Of a stretch of 64,000 bases of DNA, positions 43,326 through 50,061 are shown piece after piece (positions within the stretch are counted from its first letter, which is position 1; each line of letters begins with the position of its first letter). A program made the translations under genes and the position numbers. The notes beneath the pieces were generated by a model. It had not been told where the DNA came from. It ran no database searches and saw nothing but the letters and a program-made list of their open reading frames with translations. Source of the stretch: Bryobacteraceae bacterium (GTDB taxonomy: Bacteria; Acidobacteriota; Terriglobia; Bryobacterales; Bryobacteraceae); contig JASIAM010000290.1 in NCBI GenBank assembly GCA_030041985.1, positions 1 through 64,000 of the forward strand, written 5' to 3'.

Positions 43326-44151
43326 AATCGAGCGTCTCTTCGACCACAGTCCGTCATCTTTCCGAAGCGAGGATTTTGAGCTTTTTGCGGCCTTCAAAGC
43401 CGAGTTGAACGCGGGCCGCATCCGCGCCGCGGAACCGTGCCCTTCCGCAAGCACCGGCTGGCGGGTGAATGCTTGGGTAAAGAAAGGAATCCTGCTCGGG
43501 CTGCGCATGGGAAGGATCGTCGATATGTCGATCGATGCGGTTCGCCAGCCGTTTTTCGATAAACACACGGTTCCGGTGAAGCAGTTCAGCGAGACGAGCG
43601 GCGTGCGCCTCGTGCCCGGTGGATCGAGCATTCGCGATGGTAGTTACGTCGGCCGCGGCGTAATTTGCATGCCACCGATGTACATCAATGTGGGCGCCTG
43701 GGTGGACGATGGCACCATGATCGATTCCCATGCCCTGGTGGGAAGCTGCGCGCAGGTGGGGAAAAACTGCCATATCTCGGCCGCGAGCCAGTTGGGCGGT
43801 GTAATCGAGCCTATTGGCGCCATGCCGGTAATCGTTGAGGATGATGTGCTGGTAGGCGGCAACTGCGGGATATATGAAGGAACCGTAGTGAAGCGCCGCG
43901 CGGTGCTCGGCACCGGCACTATTCTCAATCGGTCTACGCCGGTCTACGATGTCGTGCGGAACGAAGTGCACAAAGCGAGCGACGACGAGCCGCTGATCAT
44001 TCCGGAAGATGCGGTAGTCGTGCCCGGCTCGCGCGCCATCACCCGCGGCCCCGGCAAGGATTGGGGACTATCGGTTTATACGCCCATCATTTTGAAATAC
44101 CGGGACAGTAAGACCGGCACCAAGATTCAGCTTGAAGATTTGTTGCGGTAG
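43315..44151 (+). CDS. dapD: tetrahydrodipicolinate N-succinyltransferase
   Basis: A 278-residue left-handed beta-helix acyltransferase that succinylates tetrahydrodipicolinate. The hexapeptide repeats begin around residue 100 (GSSIRDGSYVGRGVICMPPMYINVG) and continue through SHALVGSCAQVGKNCHISAASQLGGVIEP, as in E. coli DapD. The start is TTG at 43315, preceded by GGGGAG, within the dapA 3' end; no ATG is available before conserved sequence. It fixes the operon as the succinylase branch of the DAP pathway. The aminotransferase, epimerase (dapF) and decarboxylase (lysA) are not in the window. Confidence 0.92.
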   Translation: MQAEIERLFDHSPSSFRSEDFELFAAFKAELNAGRIRAAEPCPSASTGWRVNAWVKKGILLGLRMGRIVDMSIDAVRQPFFDKHTVPVKQFSETSGVRLVPGGSSIRDGSYVGRGVICMPPMYINVGAWVDDGTMIDSHALVGSCAQVGKNCHISAASQLGGVIEPIGAMPVIVEDDVLVGGNCGIYEGTVVKRRAVLGTGTILNRSTPVYDVVRNEVHKASDDEPLIIPEDAVVVPGSRAITRGPGKDWGLSVYTPIILKYRDSKTGTKIQLEDLLR

Positions 44152-44164
44152 GAGAAGATAGTTG

Positions 44165-44238
44165 GCCGCGGATGAACGCTGATGAACGCGGATGGAAAAC
44201 GGGGAGCTTATCAGCGTTCATCTGTGTTTATCTGCGGC
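44165..44238. repeat. imperfect inverted repeat, MITE/REP-like
   Basis: The 29-bp arms 44165-44193 and 44210-44238 are imperfect reverse complements (about 23 of 29 positions), both beginning GCCGC(G/A)GAT when read inward from each end. They flank a 16-bp centre. Each arm also contains internal GATGAACGC-type direct repeats. It lies just after dapD and before a truncated DinB gene. Such GATGAACGCTGAT elements are interspersed repeats in several soil bacteria; it may also act as the operon terminator. Confidence 0.65.
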
Positions 44239-44264
44239 TCAGATCGGTTCCTTCAAACACGTGA

Positions 44265-44495
44265 ATGACAACCAAGCAAATATTCCGGGTCGTGCTGGCC
44301 TTCCCCGGGGACGTCCAGAGGGAAATGCCTTGGCTGCTGGCACGCGTCAGCATACGCGAGGCAATGATGCAGGTGGTGATGCACAGCCAGCATCACCGCG
44401 GCCAGTGCGCGTCGCGGCTGCGAGTTTTTGGCGGCACACCGCCCACGCTCGATTTCATTGTTTGGCTGAAGGACCGGCCAGCCGCCTGGAGTTGA
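44265..44495 (+). pseudogene. N-terminally truncated DinB-family protein
   Basis: A 76-codon frame whose second half matches the C-terminal part of DinB/YfiT-type four-helix proteins: MQVVMHSQHHRGQ (a metal-ligand His of the family) followed by PPTLDFIVWLKDRP. A complete DinB protein has about 150-170 residues and two earlier ligand histidines, which are missing here. The 44165-44238 inverted repeat lies immediately upstream, at the point where the missing part would be. It is most likely a relic, though a short expressed product cannot be excluded. Confidence 0.6.
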
Positions 44496-44496
44496 A

Positions 44497-44841
44497 ATGG
44501 GTTTCTGGCGCAAAGAAGTGATCGAATTCGCACTCAATCGCGAAACGTTCCATCACATACAAGAGCAGCTTGCGTGGATTGAGCGCGAGCCGGAGAACCC
44601 GCACCCGTACAAAAACCTGGCGCAGCTTTACCGCATCGAGGGCCGGCAGGAGGAGGCCCTGGGGTTGCTGCTCCAAGCGGTGCGCCTCGATAGCGCGTTT
44701 GCCGAAGCTCATGTAGAACTGGCGGAAATCTATGCCATTCGCGGGGATTCCGGCGCGGCCTGGCGCCATGCGCGCGCGGCCGAAACCGCGGGCAACCGCA
44801 GTGCGATCGAGTTACTGGGGCGGCATCGGGTGCCGGAATGA
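44497..44841 (+). CDS. small TPR protein
   Basis: A 114-residue soluble protein with two to three tetratricopeptide repeats: PYKNLAQLYRIEGRQEEALGLLLQAVRLD and AEAHVELAEIYAIRGDSGAAWRHARAAE. The N-terminal 35 residues form a charged helix (KEVIEFALNRETFHHI). It begins 1 base after the stop of the DinB remnant. The function is not recognisable beyond protein-protein contact. Confidence 0.7.
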   Translation: MGFWRKEVIEFALNRETFHHIQEQLAWIEREPENPHPYKNLAQLYRIEGRQEEALGLLLQAVRLDSAFAEAHVELAEIYAIRGDSGAAWRHARAAETAGNRSAIELLGRHRVPE

Positions 44842-44863
44842 CACCTCCTCACTGTGCACGCAC

Positions 44864-44892
44864 TTGCAAATAGAAACCGCGATCAGTATAGT
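44864..44892 (+). promoter_or_regulatory. sigma-70 promoter of the receiver-like gene
   Basis: TTGCAA (44864-44869) and TATAGT (44887-44892) are 17 bp apart. The predicted transcript starts near 44899 and has a leader of about 115 nt before the ATG at 45015. Confidence 0.6.
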
Positions 44893-44955
44893 TTTGAACT
44901 TCACCATTTTTCTACTACGGTTTTTTCCTTGTGCCGCCGGAGTGCCTCCTTGTAA

Positions 44956-44970
44956 GCTTGAACTTCAAGC
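44956..44970. promoter_or_regulatory. perfect 15-bp palindrome in the leader of the receiver-like gene
   Basis: GCTTGAA-C-TTCAAGC is fully symmetric around one central base. The arms are too close for an RNA hairpin, so a protein-binding operator is the natural reading. It lies about 57 bp downstream of the predicted transcription start and 45 bp before the ATG. Confidence 0.4.
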
Positions 44971-45014
44971 CGCCTTTTCCCAGCACATGCGGGAAACGGA
45001 AGGAGTGTATTCAT

Positions 45015-45449
45015 ATGAAGAACCGCGAGGATTTTCTCTGTGCGCTCCTGTTGGGCGAGTTCGATGAGAGCCGGTTGCTGATCCACGAGATTTTCCAGGA
45101 TGCCGGCTGGACACTGCTGGAGGCCCCGGGGAGGAAAGAAGCGTTGCAGCGTCTGGAGCGGGATGCGGTCCACGTGGTGATTACGCGTTCCGAGTTTTCC
45201 GGCTGGAATTGGAAGAAGCTGCTGCACAATCTGCGGCGGCGGAAACGGCCGCCCCAGTTGATTGTCACTTCGCGCACCGCCGATGAACATCTCTGGTCCG
45301 AAGTATTGAATTGCGGCGGTTATGATGTCTTGCCGGAACCCTTGCGCCGCGATGAAGTGGAACGGGTGGTTGCCGCGGCACGGCGTCATTGTGAGCCGTA
45401 CCAGGTCCGCACCCCACGCGGACGGGTGAGGCAGCCTTCGATTGCGTGA
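45015..45449 (+). CDS. degenerate response-regulator receiver protein
   Basis: A 144-residue stand-alone protein with the alpha/beta layout of a CheY-like receiver: ALLLGEFDESRLLIHEIFQDAGW at the N-terminus, VHVVITRSEFSG where the phosphorylated Asp normally sits, LIVTSRTADEHLWSEVLNCGGYDVLPEPL and a final helix. The acceptor Asp is replaced by Thr/Arg and the conserved Lys of KP by Glu, so phosphorylation is not expected. It may be a pseudo-receiver acting by protein contact. The ATG at 45015 has GGAAGGAG upstream. It is convergent to two RHH-like genes. Confidence 0.65.
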   Translation: MKNREDFLCALLLGEFDESRLLIHEIFQDAGWTLLEAPGRKEALQRLERDAVHVVITRSEFSGWNWKKLLHNLRRRKRPPQLIVTSRTADEHLWSEVLNCGGYDVLPEPLRRDEVERVVAAARRHCEPYQVRTPRGRVRQPSIA

Positions 45450-45504
45450 GGCCGGGGCCGGCCGGATTCCGAAACTAGAGCCTTGGGTATGAAGTTGTAG
45501 CACA

Positions 45505-45702
45505 TTAACCGAGTTGCTGCAGGTATTCGTACACCGCTTCCCGCAAAATATCCGACAGAAGTTGGTTCGGTTCGCCGGCGATTTTCCGGCGAGCGGACTC
45601 GCGCACGAGACGCTCGTAGATCTCAGGCGGCACCGTAACCGCCAGTTTTCGAAATGCCCCCTTTTTGCCACGAGGAGTGATGGCAGGAAACGAGGCCTTC
45701 AT
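45505..45702 (-). CDS. ribbon-helix-helix-like small protein (copy 1)
   Basis: A 65-residue basic protein: a short N-terminal arm, a strand FRKLAVTVPPEIYERL followed by two helices (VRESARRKIAGEPNQLLSD, ILREAVYEYLQQL). This is the layout of MetJ/Arc-type ribbon-helix-helix DNA-binding proteins. It is about 60% identical over the core to the neighbouring gene at 45725-45976, so the two arose by tandem duplication. No toxin partner gene is adjacent. Target and role are unknown. Confidence 0.6.
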   Translation of the reverse strand: MKASFPAITPRGKKGAFRKLAVTVPPEIYERLVRESARRKIAGEPNQLLSDILREAVYEYLQQLG

Positions 45703-45724
45703 CGTGCCTCATACTTCTGAACAC

Positions 45725-45976
45725 TCACAATGCCAACTCGCCCTGGCCACCGTTTCCGAGGAAGGATAAATATAACGTCACCGCCTCACGAAGCAAAGCG
45801 GAAAGAAGTTGGTTGGGCTCGCCTGCGAGTTTTCTCCGCACTGACTCGTGGATAAGCTTCTCGTAAGATTCCGGTGGGAGTGTCAAAGTAACTTTTCGAA
45901 AACTTCCTTTCTCTCCGTATGGCGGATTCGGGTCCCGTCTCTTAACTTCCCGGCGCTGCGTTGTTTCCTCTACCAC
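45725..45976 (-). CDS. ribbon-helix-helix-like small protein (copy 2)
   Basis: An 83-residue paralogue of the preceding gene with the same core: FRKVTLTLPPESYEKL, then HESVRRKLAGEPNQLLSALLREAV. It has a longer basic N-terminal arm (about 25 residues) and a C-terminal tail. The GTG at 45976 is chosen because GGAGGGG lies directly upstream; the longer opening to 46033 adds residues without a ribosome binding site. It is 66 bases after the amt stop on the same strand, so it may share that transcript. Confidence 0.58.
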   Translation of the reverse strand: MVEETTQRREVKRRDPNPPYGEKGSFRKVTLTLPPESYEKLIHESVRRKLAGEPNQLLSALLREAVTLYLSFLGNGGQGELAL

Positions 45977-46042
45977 GATCCCCTCCTGAGTGGAATGGGT
46001 CCGGATGCCACCCAAGTGGCCCCAGACCCACATTGCCAGATA

Positions 46043-47662
46043 TCAACCGACGGCAGTGCCCGGTGTCGTACTGATTGCCTTTATCGGAAGGCTGGATTGT
46101 GTGGCAAGCCTGCCAGATGGCTCCAAAACGGCTGCTGCCGGATTTACGACCAGCGAATGGACGTACTCCGGATATGCGGAGATACCGTGTTCGTGCAAGT
46201 CCAACCCAAGAGTTTCACCTTCTGGGGAGACACGCAGGATTCCCATTGCATTAACGGCCCACATAACAATCATTGCAACGACAAAGGTTGAGAGAGTAAC
46301 GGTGGCGCTACCGATTGCCTGCGCAGTCAATAGAGTCGTACCGCCGCCATAGAACAGTCCCTTCAGCGGGGCGGAATTATCAGCGCCAAAAGGTCCGGTC
46401 GCTCCGTATGTGCCGGCGGCGAAAAAGCCCAGCGACAGTGTCCCCCAAATTCCGCACAATCCATGCACGGGGACGGCGCCAATCGGGTCGTCAATGCGAA
46501 GCCATTCCAATACTTCAACTCCGTAAACGACCACAACGCCCGCAATGCCACCGAGTAGAATCGCTCCGGTTGGAGTTACCCAATAACACGGACAGGTAAT
46601 TGCCACCAAACCGGCGAGAAAACCATTTATCGTAAAGCTGACGTCCCATTTCTTGCTCATCATATAAGCCACTAACATGGCGATGAGCCCGGCGGAGCAC
46701 GCTGCCAACGTCGTATTCGCCGCCACCCTGCCGATGCCCTCAAAGTCCAGAGCGGAAAGCGTACTGCCGGGATTAAACCCGTACCAGCCAAACCAGAGGA
46801 GGAGTCCACCAGAGGCAGCAATGGTGAGGTCATGCGGCACCATAGGTCCGCCGCCATCACGCTTAAACCGGCGTCCGAGGCGCGGCCCGAGAACGATAGA
46901 GCCAGCCAGAGCGATAAAGCCACCGATGGTATGAACAACGGTTGAGCCGGCGAAATCATGGAAGCTTTGCCCGAGTGATGGCAAAAAGTTGCCAGCGCTA
47001 CCCATGGTTGCAAGAAAACCATCCGGCCCCCAAGCCCAGTGACCAATGATCGGATAGATGAAGCCAGACACAGCGACGCTATATAGCAGGTCCCCCACAA
47101 ATCCAGTGCGTCCGATCATGGCGCCTGAGGTGATGGTGGAGCATGTGTCGGCGAAAGCGAACTGGAATATCCAGACTGCGAGAAACGCGACACCAGTCGT
47201 CTCATAAGTAGCCGGCGCGCCCTGCAGGAAAAACCAGTGATAGCCGATCAGCCCGTTTCCGTGGCTGAACATGAATGCGAAGCCCCAGGCATAGAACAGG
47301 ATGCCGCAAAGGCACGTGTCCACAATGCACTCCATCAAGACATTAACTGTTTCCCGCGACCGGCAGAATCCCGCTTCCAGCATCGTGAATCCGACCTGCA
47401 TGCCGAACACTAAGAATGCCGCCACGAGTGTCCAAACCGTATTGATCGGATTAACGATGTCGTTCCCCTTCAAGTTCGGATCGGCAGCGAATGTGCGAAA
47501 GCCGATTAGACCTGGATTGAGAATGATGGCCGCGACCAACAAGAGGCCGATGGCGGTGAACTTTCCAGTGAGTAAAATGGCCCCGTATCGGCGCCACTCC
47601 GGGTCTCTTAGCCGCGTGCGTAATCGGTTCAGCTTCCCGGCGAAGGTCAGTTTTCTTGTCAT
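46043..47662 (-). CDS. amt: ammonium transporter (Amt/MEP/Rh family)
   Basis: A 539-residue inner-membrane ammonium channel. The N-terminal segment has one hydrophobic stretch (about residues 28-50), then the Amt core: NTVWTLVAAFLVFGMQVGFTMLEAGF and ADTCSTITSGAM. The two pore histidines are in STVVHTIGG and PVHGLCGIWG. The C-terminal tail after the last helix contains ETLGLDLHEHGISAYPEY, the usual Amt tail motif, plus about 40 extra residues. No glnK/PII gene is adjacent. The ATG at 47662 follows GAGGAG; an upstream opening from 47713 is not supported. It is divergent from the two-component pair. Confidence 0.92.
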   Translation of the reverse strand: MTRKLTFAGKLNRLRTRLRDPEWRRYGAILLTGKFTAIGLLLVAAIILNPGLIGFRTFAADPNLKGNDIVNPINTVWTLVAAFLVFGMQVGFTMLEAGFCRSRETVNVLMECIVDTCLCGILFYAWGFAFMFSHGNGLIGYHWFFLQGAPATYETTGVAFLAVWIFQFAFADTCSTITSGAMIGRTGFVGDLLYSVAVSGFIYPIIGHWAWGPDGFLATMGSAGNFLPSLGQSFHDFAGSTVVHTIGGFIALAGSIVLGPRLGRRFKRDGGGPMVPHDLTIAASGGLLLWFGWYGFNPGSTLSALDFEGIGRVAANTTLAACSAGLIAMLVAYMMSKKWDVSFTINGFLAGLVAITCPCYWVTPTGAILLGGIAGVVVVYGVEVLEWLRIDDPIGAVPVHGLCGIWGTLSLGFFAAGTYGATGPFGADNSAPLKGLFYGGGTTLLTAQAIGSATVTLSTFVVAMIVMWAVNAMGILRVSPEGETLGLDLHEHGISAYPEYVHSLVVNPAAAVLEPSGRLATQSSLPIKAISTTPGTAVG

Positions 47663-47818
47663 AAATAGATCACTCCTCGTATGTGTGGATTCCGATCGAG
47701 TGACTCCACACATTGATTCTGTTGTTTGGAATAGCGGCAGCTTAGTTCACAACTTCAGACCGGCAAAGTCGTTTGCGGCTGGCAGGACGGGGCGAGCAGC
47801 AGTTGCCGTTGAGAGCTC

Positions 47819-47847
47819 AGTCTACGATTCGCATTCCTGCAAGTCAA
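47819..47847 (-). promoter_or_regulatory. sigma-70 promoter of amt
   Basis: On the minus strand TTGACT (47842-47847) and TAGACT (47819-47824) are 17 bp apart. The predicted leader to the ATG at 47662 is about 150 nt. No sigma-54 element (TGGCAC-N5-TTGC) is visible, which is unusual for an ammonium transporter in Proteobacteria. Confidence 0.5.
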
Positions 47848-47927
47848 ATCAATAATTTGTATTCCCGCTGAAAGTGTTTCGGATTTCGATAGCCGGAAGA
47901 TAGAAGCGAGGTACAGTCAGAGATCCC

Positions 47928-47940
47928 AAGATAGCTATCG
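47928..47940. promoter_or_regulatory. GATAGCTATC palindrome upstream of the histidine kinase gene
   Basis: AAGATAGCTATCG contains a perfect 10-bp palindrome and lies 43 bases before the kinase start. A nearly identical copy (AAGATAGCCATCG, 49992-50004) lies before the APC permease gene. A further GATAGC half-site is at 47888-47893. A candidate binding site for the NarL-type regulator encoded here. Confidence 0.45.
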
Positions 47941-47983
47941 CTTAGTCAGATCGTTCCAGTCTGGCTGTCGTAATCTGTTAGAT

Positions 47984-49306
47984 ATGATCGCTATGTTTTT
48001 GCGAGCCGGTAAGGTCAGAACGCTGGCGGTAGTGGCCGCTATGATCGGTCTGATCGCGATCTGCGATTGGCACGCGGGTAACAAGTTCTCTTTGGGCTTG
48101 CTGTACATGCTTCCGATGATGCTCGCGGCTACGGCTCTTGCTCCCTGGCAGACGGCCGGCCTGGCCGTCATCTGCTCTCTATTGCGTTTGTGGTTTGATC
48201 TTCCGAGCCCCCAGATAGAAGTGGTCTTGCGTTTCATTTTTGCGTGCCTCGCGTACACCGGCGCCGGGATGTTTGTGGCGGCGCTCATTCGTAACCGGGA
48301 GCTGGAGGAGCAATTGAGAACCCTGGTCGACAGCAGTCCCGCCGCGATCATCACCGCCGACAGTGCGGGAATTGTGCTGGCGGCCAATTACGCCGCTGAT
48401 GCTCTCTTTCTGATACCGGCGGGACAAACTCTAAAAGGCCGCAACATGAAGGATCATGTTCCATTGCTGTACGACGCACTGGCCCTTGCTTCACGGCCCG
48501 AACGCTTTCGGACGGCCGCTCAATGCCAGGGCCGTAGAGACAACGGAGAAATCTTCCTGGCACATGTTTGGTTCTCATCTTATTTAACTCCTCAGGGACC
48601 ACGCCTGGCAGCGATCATTGTGGATTCCTCCGAGGAGATGCGCGACCGTGAGGAGGTTAGCCTGAAGCAGTTGATCACCAACAATCGTATTGCTGCGGCG
48701 GGGCTCTGTCATGAGGTTCGCAATCTGTGTAGCGCGATTTCGATGCGGTGTGCCGGAATTAGGGCTAAGAGCGGTTTCAGTCTCGACGAAGACGTGCAAG
48801 GCTTGAGCACGCTCGTCGCTGGATTGGAACATCTCGCTGCGTGGGAATTGCAGAATCGAGTTCAGAATGCAGTTGAGGAAGTCATGCTACAGGAAGTCCT
48901 GGACGACCTTCGCATCGTTATTGAACCCGAATGGCACGACATCGACGGCAAAATAGTGTGGGCGGTTCCGCAACAGATTCCGGTCGTGCTGGCTGAACGG
49001 CATGGGCTCTTTCAGGCCTTTCTGAACCTCTCGAAGAATAGTCACCGCGCCGTCTACGATTGTGCGGAGCGAGAACTGTGGATTACCGTTACGGTAGAAG
49101 ACAAGGCAGCGAGGGTTTTTTTTCAGGACACAGGGCCGGGCATCCCGGATCCTGACCGTCTCTTCGCACCATTCCAACCGGGGGCGGATGGTTCCGGTCT
49201 GGGACTTTACCTTTCCCGCGCGATGGTAAGGAGTTACGGTGGGGAATTGCGCTATGAGCGCAGCTCTCACGGTGCTTGCTTCTCCATCGAAATTCCGCTA
49301 GCGTAG
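47984..49306 (+). CDS. membrane histidine kinase with PAS domain
   Basis: A 440-residue sensor kinase. Three or four N-terminal transmembrane segments (about residues 10-105) lead to a PAS domain (about 115-230), the phosphoacceptor region with H243 in GLCHEVRN, and an ATPase domain with the N box NLSKNSHRAV, G1 DTGPGIP and G2 GSGLGLYLS. There is no periplasmic loop of size, so the signal is probably sensed in the membrane or cytosol. A second ATG at 47993 is an alternative. The regulator gene follows 13 bases later. It is divergent from amt across a 321-base region. Confidence 0.88.
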   Translation: MIAMFLRAGKVRTLAVVAAMIGLIAICDWHAGNKFSLGLLYMLPMMLAATALAPWQTAGLAVICSLLRLWFDLPSPQIEVVLRFIFACLAYTGAGMFVAALIRNRELEEQLRTLVDSSPAAIITADSAGIVLAANYAADALFLIPAGQTLKGRNMKDHVPLLYDALALASRPERFRTAAQCQGRRDNGEIFLAHVWFSSYLTPQGPRLAAIIVDSSEEMRDREEVSLKQLITNNRIAAAGLCHEVRNLCSAISMRCAGIRAKSGFSLDEDVQGLSTLVAGLEHLAAWELQNRVQNAVEEVMLQEVLDDLRIVIEPEWHDIDGKIVWAVPQQIPVVLAERHGLFQAFLNLSKNSHRAVYDCAERELWITVTVEDKAARVFFQDTGPGIPDPDRLFAPFQPGADGSGLGLYLSRAMVRSYGGELRYERSSHGACFSIEIPLA

Positions 49307-49319
49307 TGCCATCAACGTA

Positions 49320-49973
49320 ATGGGCGAACCGGGTACCAAGACCATACACCTGATGATTGTCGATGACCACGCGATGTTCCGGGAAGGACTAACGCGGATA
49401 CTAGAAAGGGAGTCTGACCTGACAATTGTTGGGGAATACGCTTCAGCTACTGATGCGTTGAGTTCCTTGAGGGGGTTGGATGTCGATATCGTTTTGCTCG
49501 ACGTCGACCTTGCGTCCGAACGGGCAATGGATTTTGTCATCGCGGCCAGGCGTGAGGGCTTCGAAGGGAAAGTTCTGATTGTTACCGCGGGTATCAGTGA
49601 CCAGGAAGCGGTGCAATTGGTTCAAGCCGGCGTGGCCGGTATCCTGCACAAACAGAATCCTACAGAGGTACTCTGCAATACGATCCGTCAAATCGCGAGT
49701 GGCGAAGTTTGCCTGGAAAAGCAGTATTTAGGTCCGTTGTTCCGATCGGTGGCGCGTTCGCCGAGTGGCCGGCCTGCCAAGCTTACCGAGAGAGATAAGG
49801 CGGTCCTCCGCTTCACATTACAAGGACTGACGAACAGGGAGATCGCTCAGCAACTGGGCCTTTCCGAAGCCGCCGTGAAAGCATCAGTACGTACCGTATT
49901 CGCTAAATTGAACGTCCGGACCAGGGCACAAGCTGTGAAGGTAGCGCTCGAACAATACCGCGATCAGCTTTGA
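49320..49973 (+). CDS. response regulator, NarL/LuxR type
   Basis: A 217-residue regulator, partner of the kinase. The receiver domain has the acidic pair D15-D16, phosphoacceptor D61 in DIVLLDVDL, the conserved Thr in LIVTAG and Lys in GILHKQNP. The C-terminal LuxR-type helix-turn-helix is LTERDKAVLRFTLQGLTNREIAQQLGLSEAAVKASV. It probably binds the GATAGCYATC sites before the kinase and before the APC permease; this is inference from position. Confidence 0.9.
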   Translation: MGEPGTKTIHLMIVDDHAMFREGLTRILERESDLTIVGEYASATDALSSLRGLDVDIVLLDVDLASERAMDFVIAARREGFEGKVLIVTAGISDQEAVQLVQAGVAGILHKQNPTEVLCNTIRQIASGEVCLEKQYLGPLFRSVARSPSGRPAKLTERDKAVLRFTLQGLTNREIAQQLGLSEAAVKASVRTVFAKLNVRTRAQAVKVALEQYRDQL

Positions 49974-49991
49974 ACCGAGCCACGCACCACT

Positions 49992-50027
49992 AAGATAGCC
50001 ATCGTTAGATCCTGTCTAGCCTATCTT
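49992..50027. promoter_or_regulatory. second GATAGCYATC site with downstream inverted half-site
   Basis: AAGATAGCCATCG (49992-50004) differs by one base from the site before the kinase gene. CTATCTT at 50021-50027 is the inverse of AAGATAG, giving a larger dyad. It lies in the 88-base gap between the response regulator and the APC permease gene. Confidence 0.4.
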
Positions 50028-50061
50028 TGGGTTACCCGGATCGGAAATTATTAGCGGCTGC

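Noticed and set aside
45505-45976. A toxin-antitoxin module formed by the ribbon-helix-helix-like genes
   Set aside because: No RelE, PIN or other toxin frame is adjacent on either side; the neighbours are amt and a receiver-like gene.
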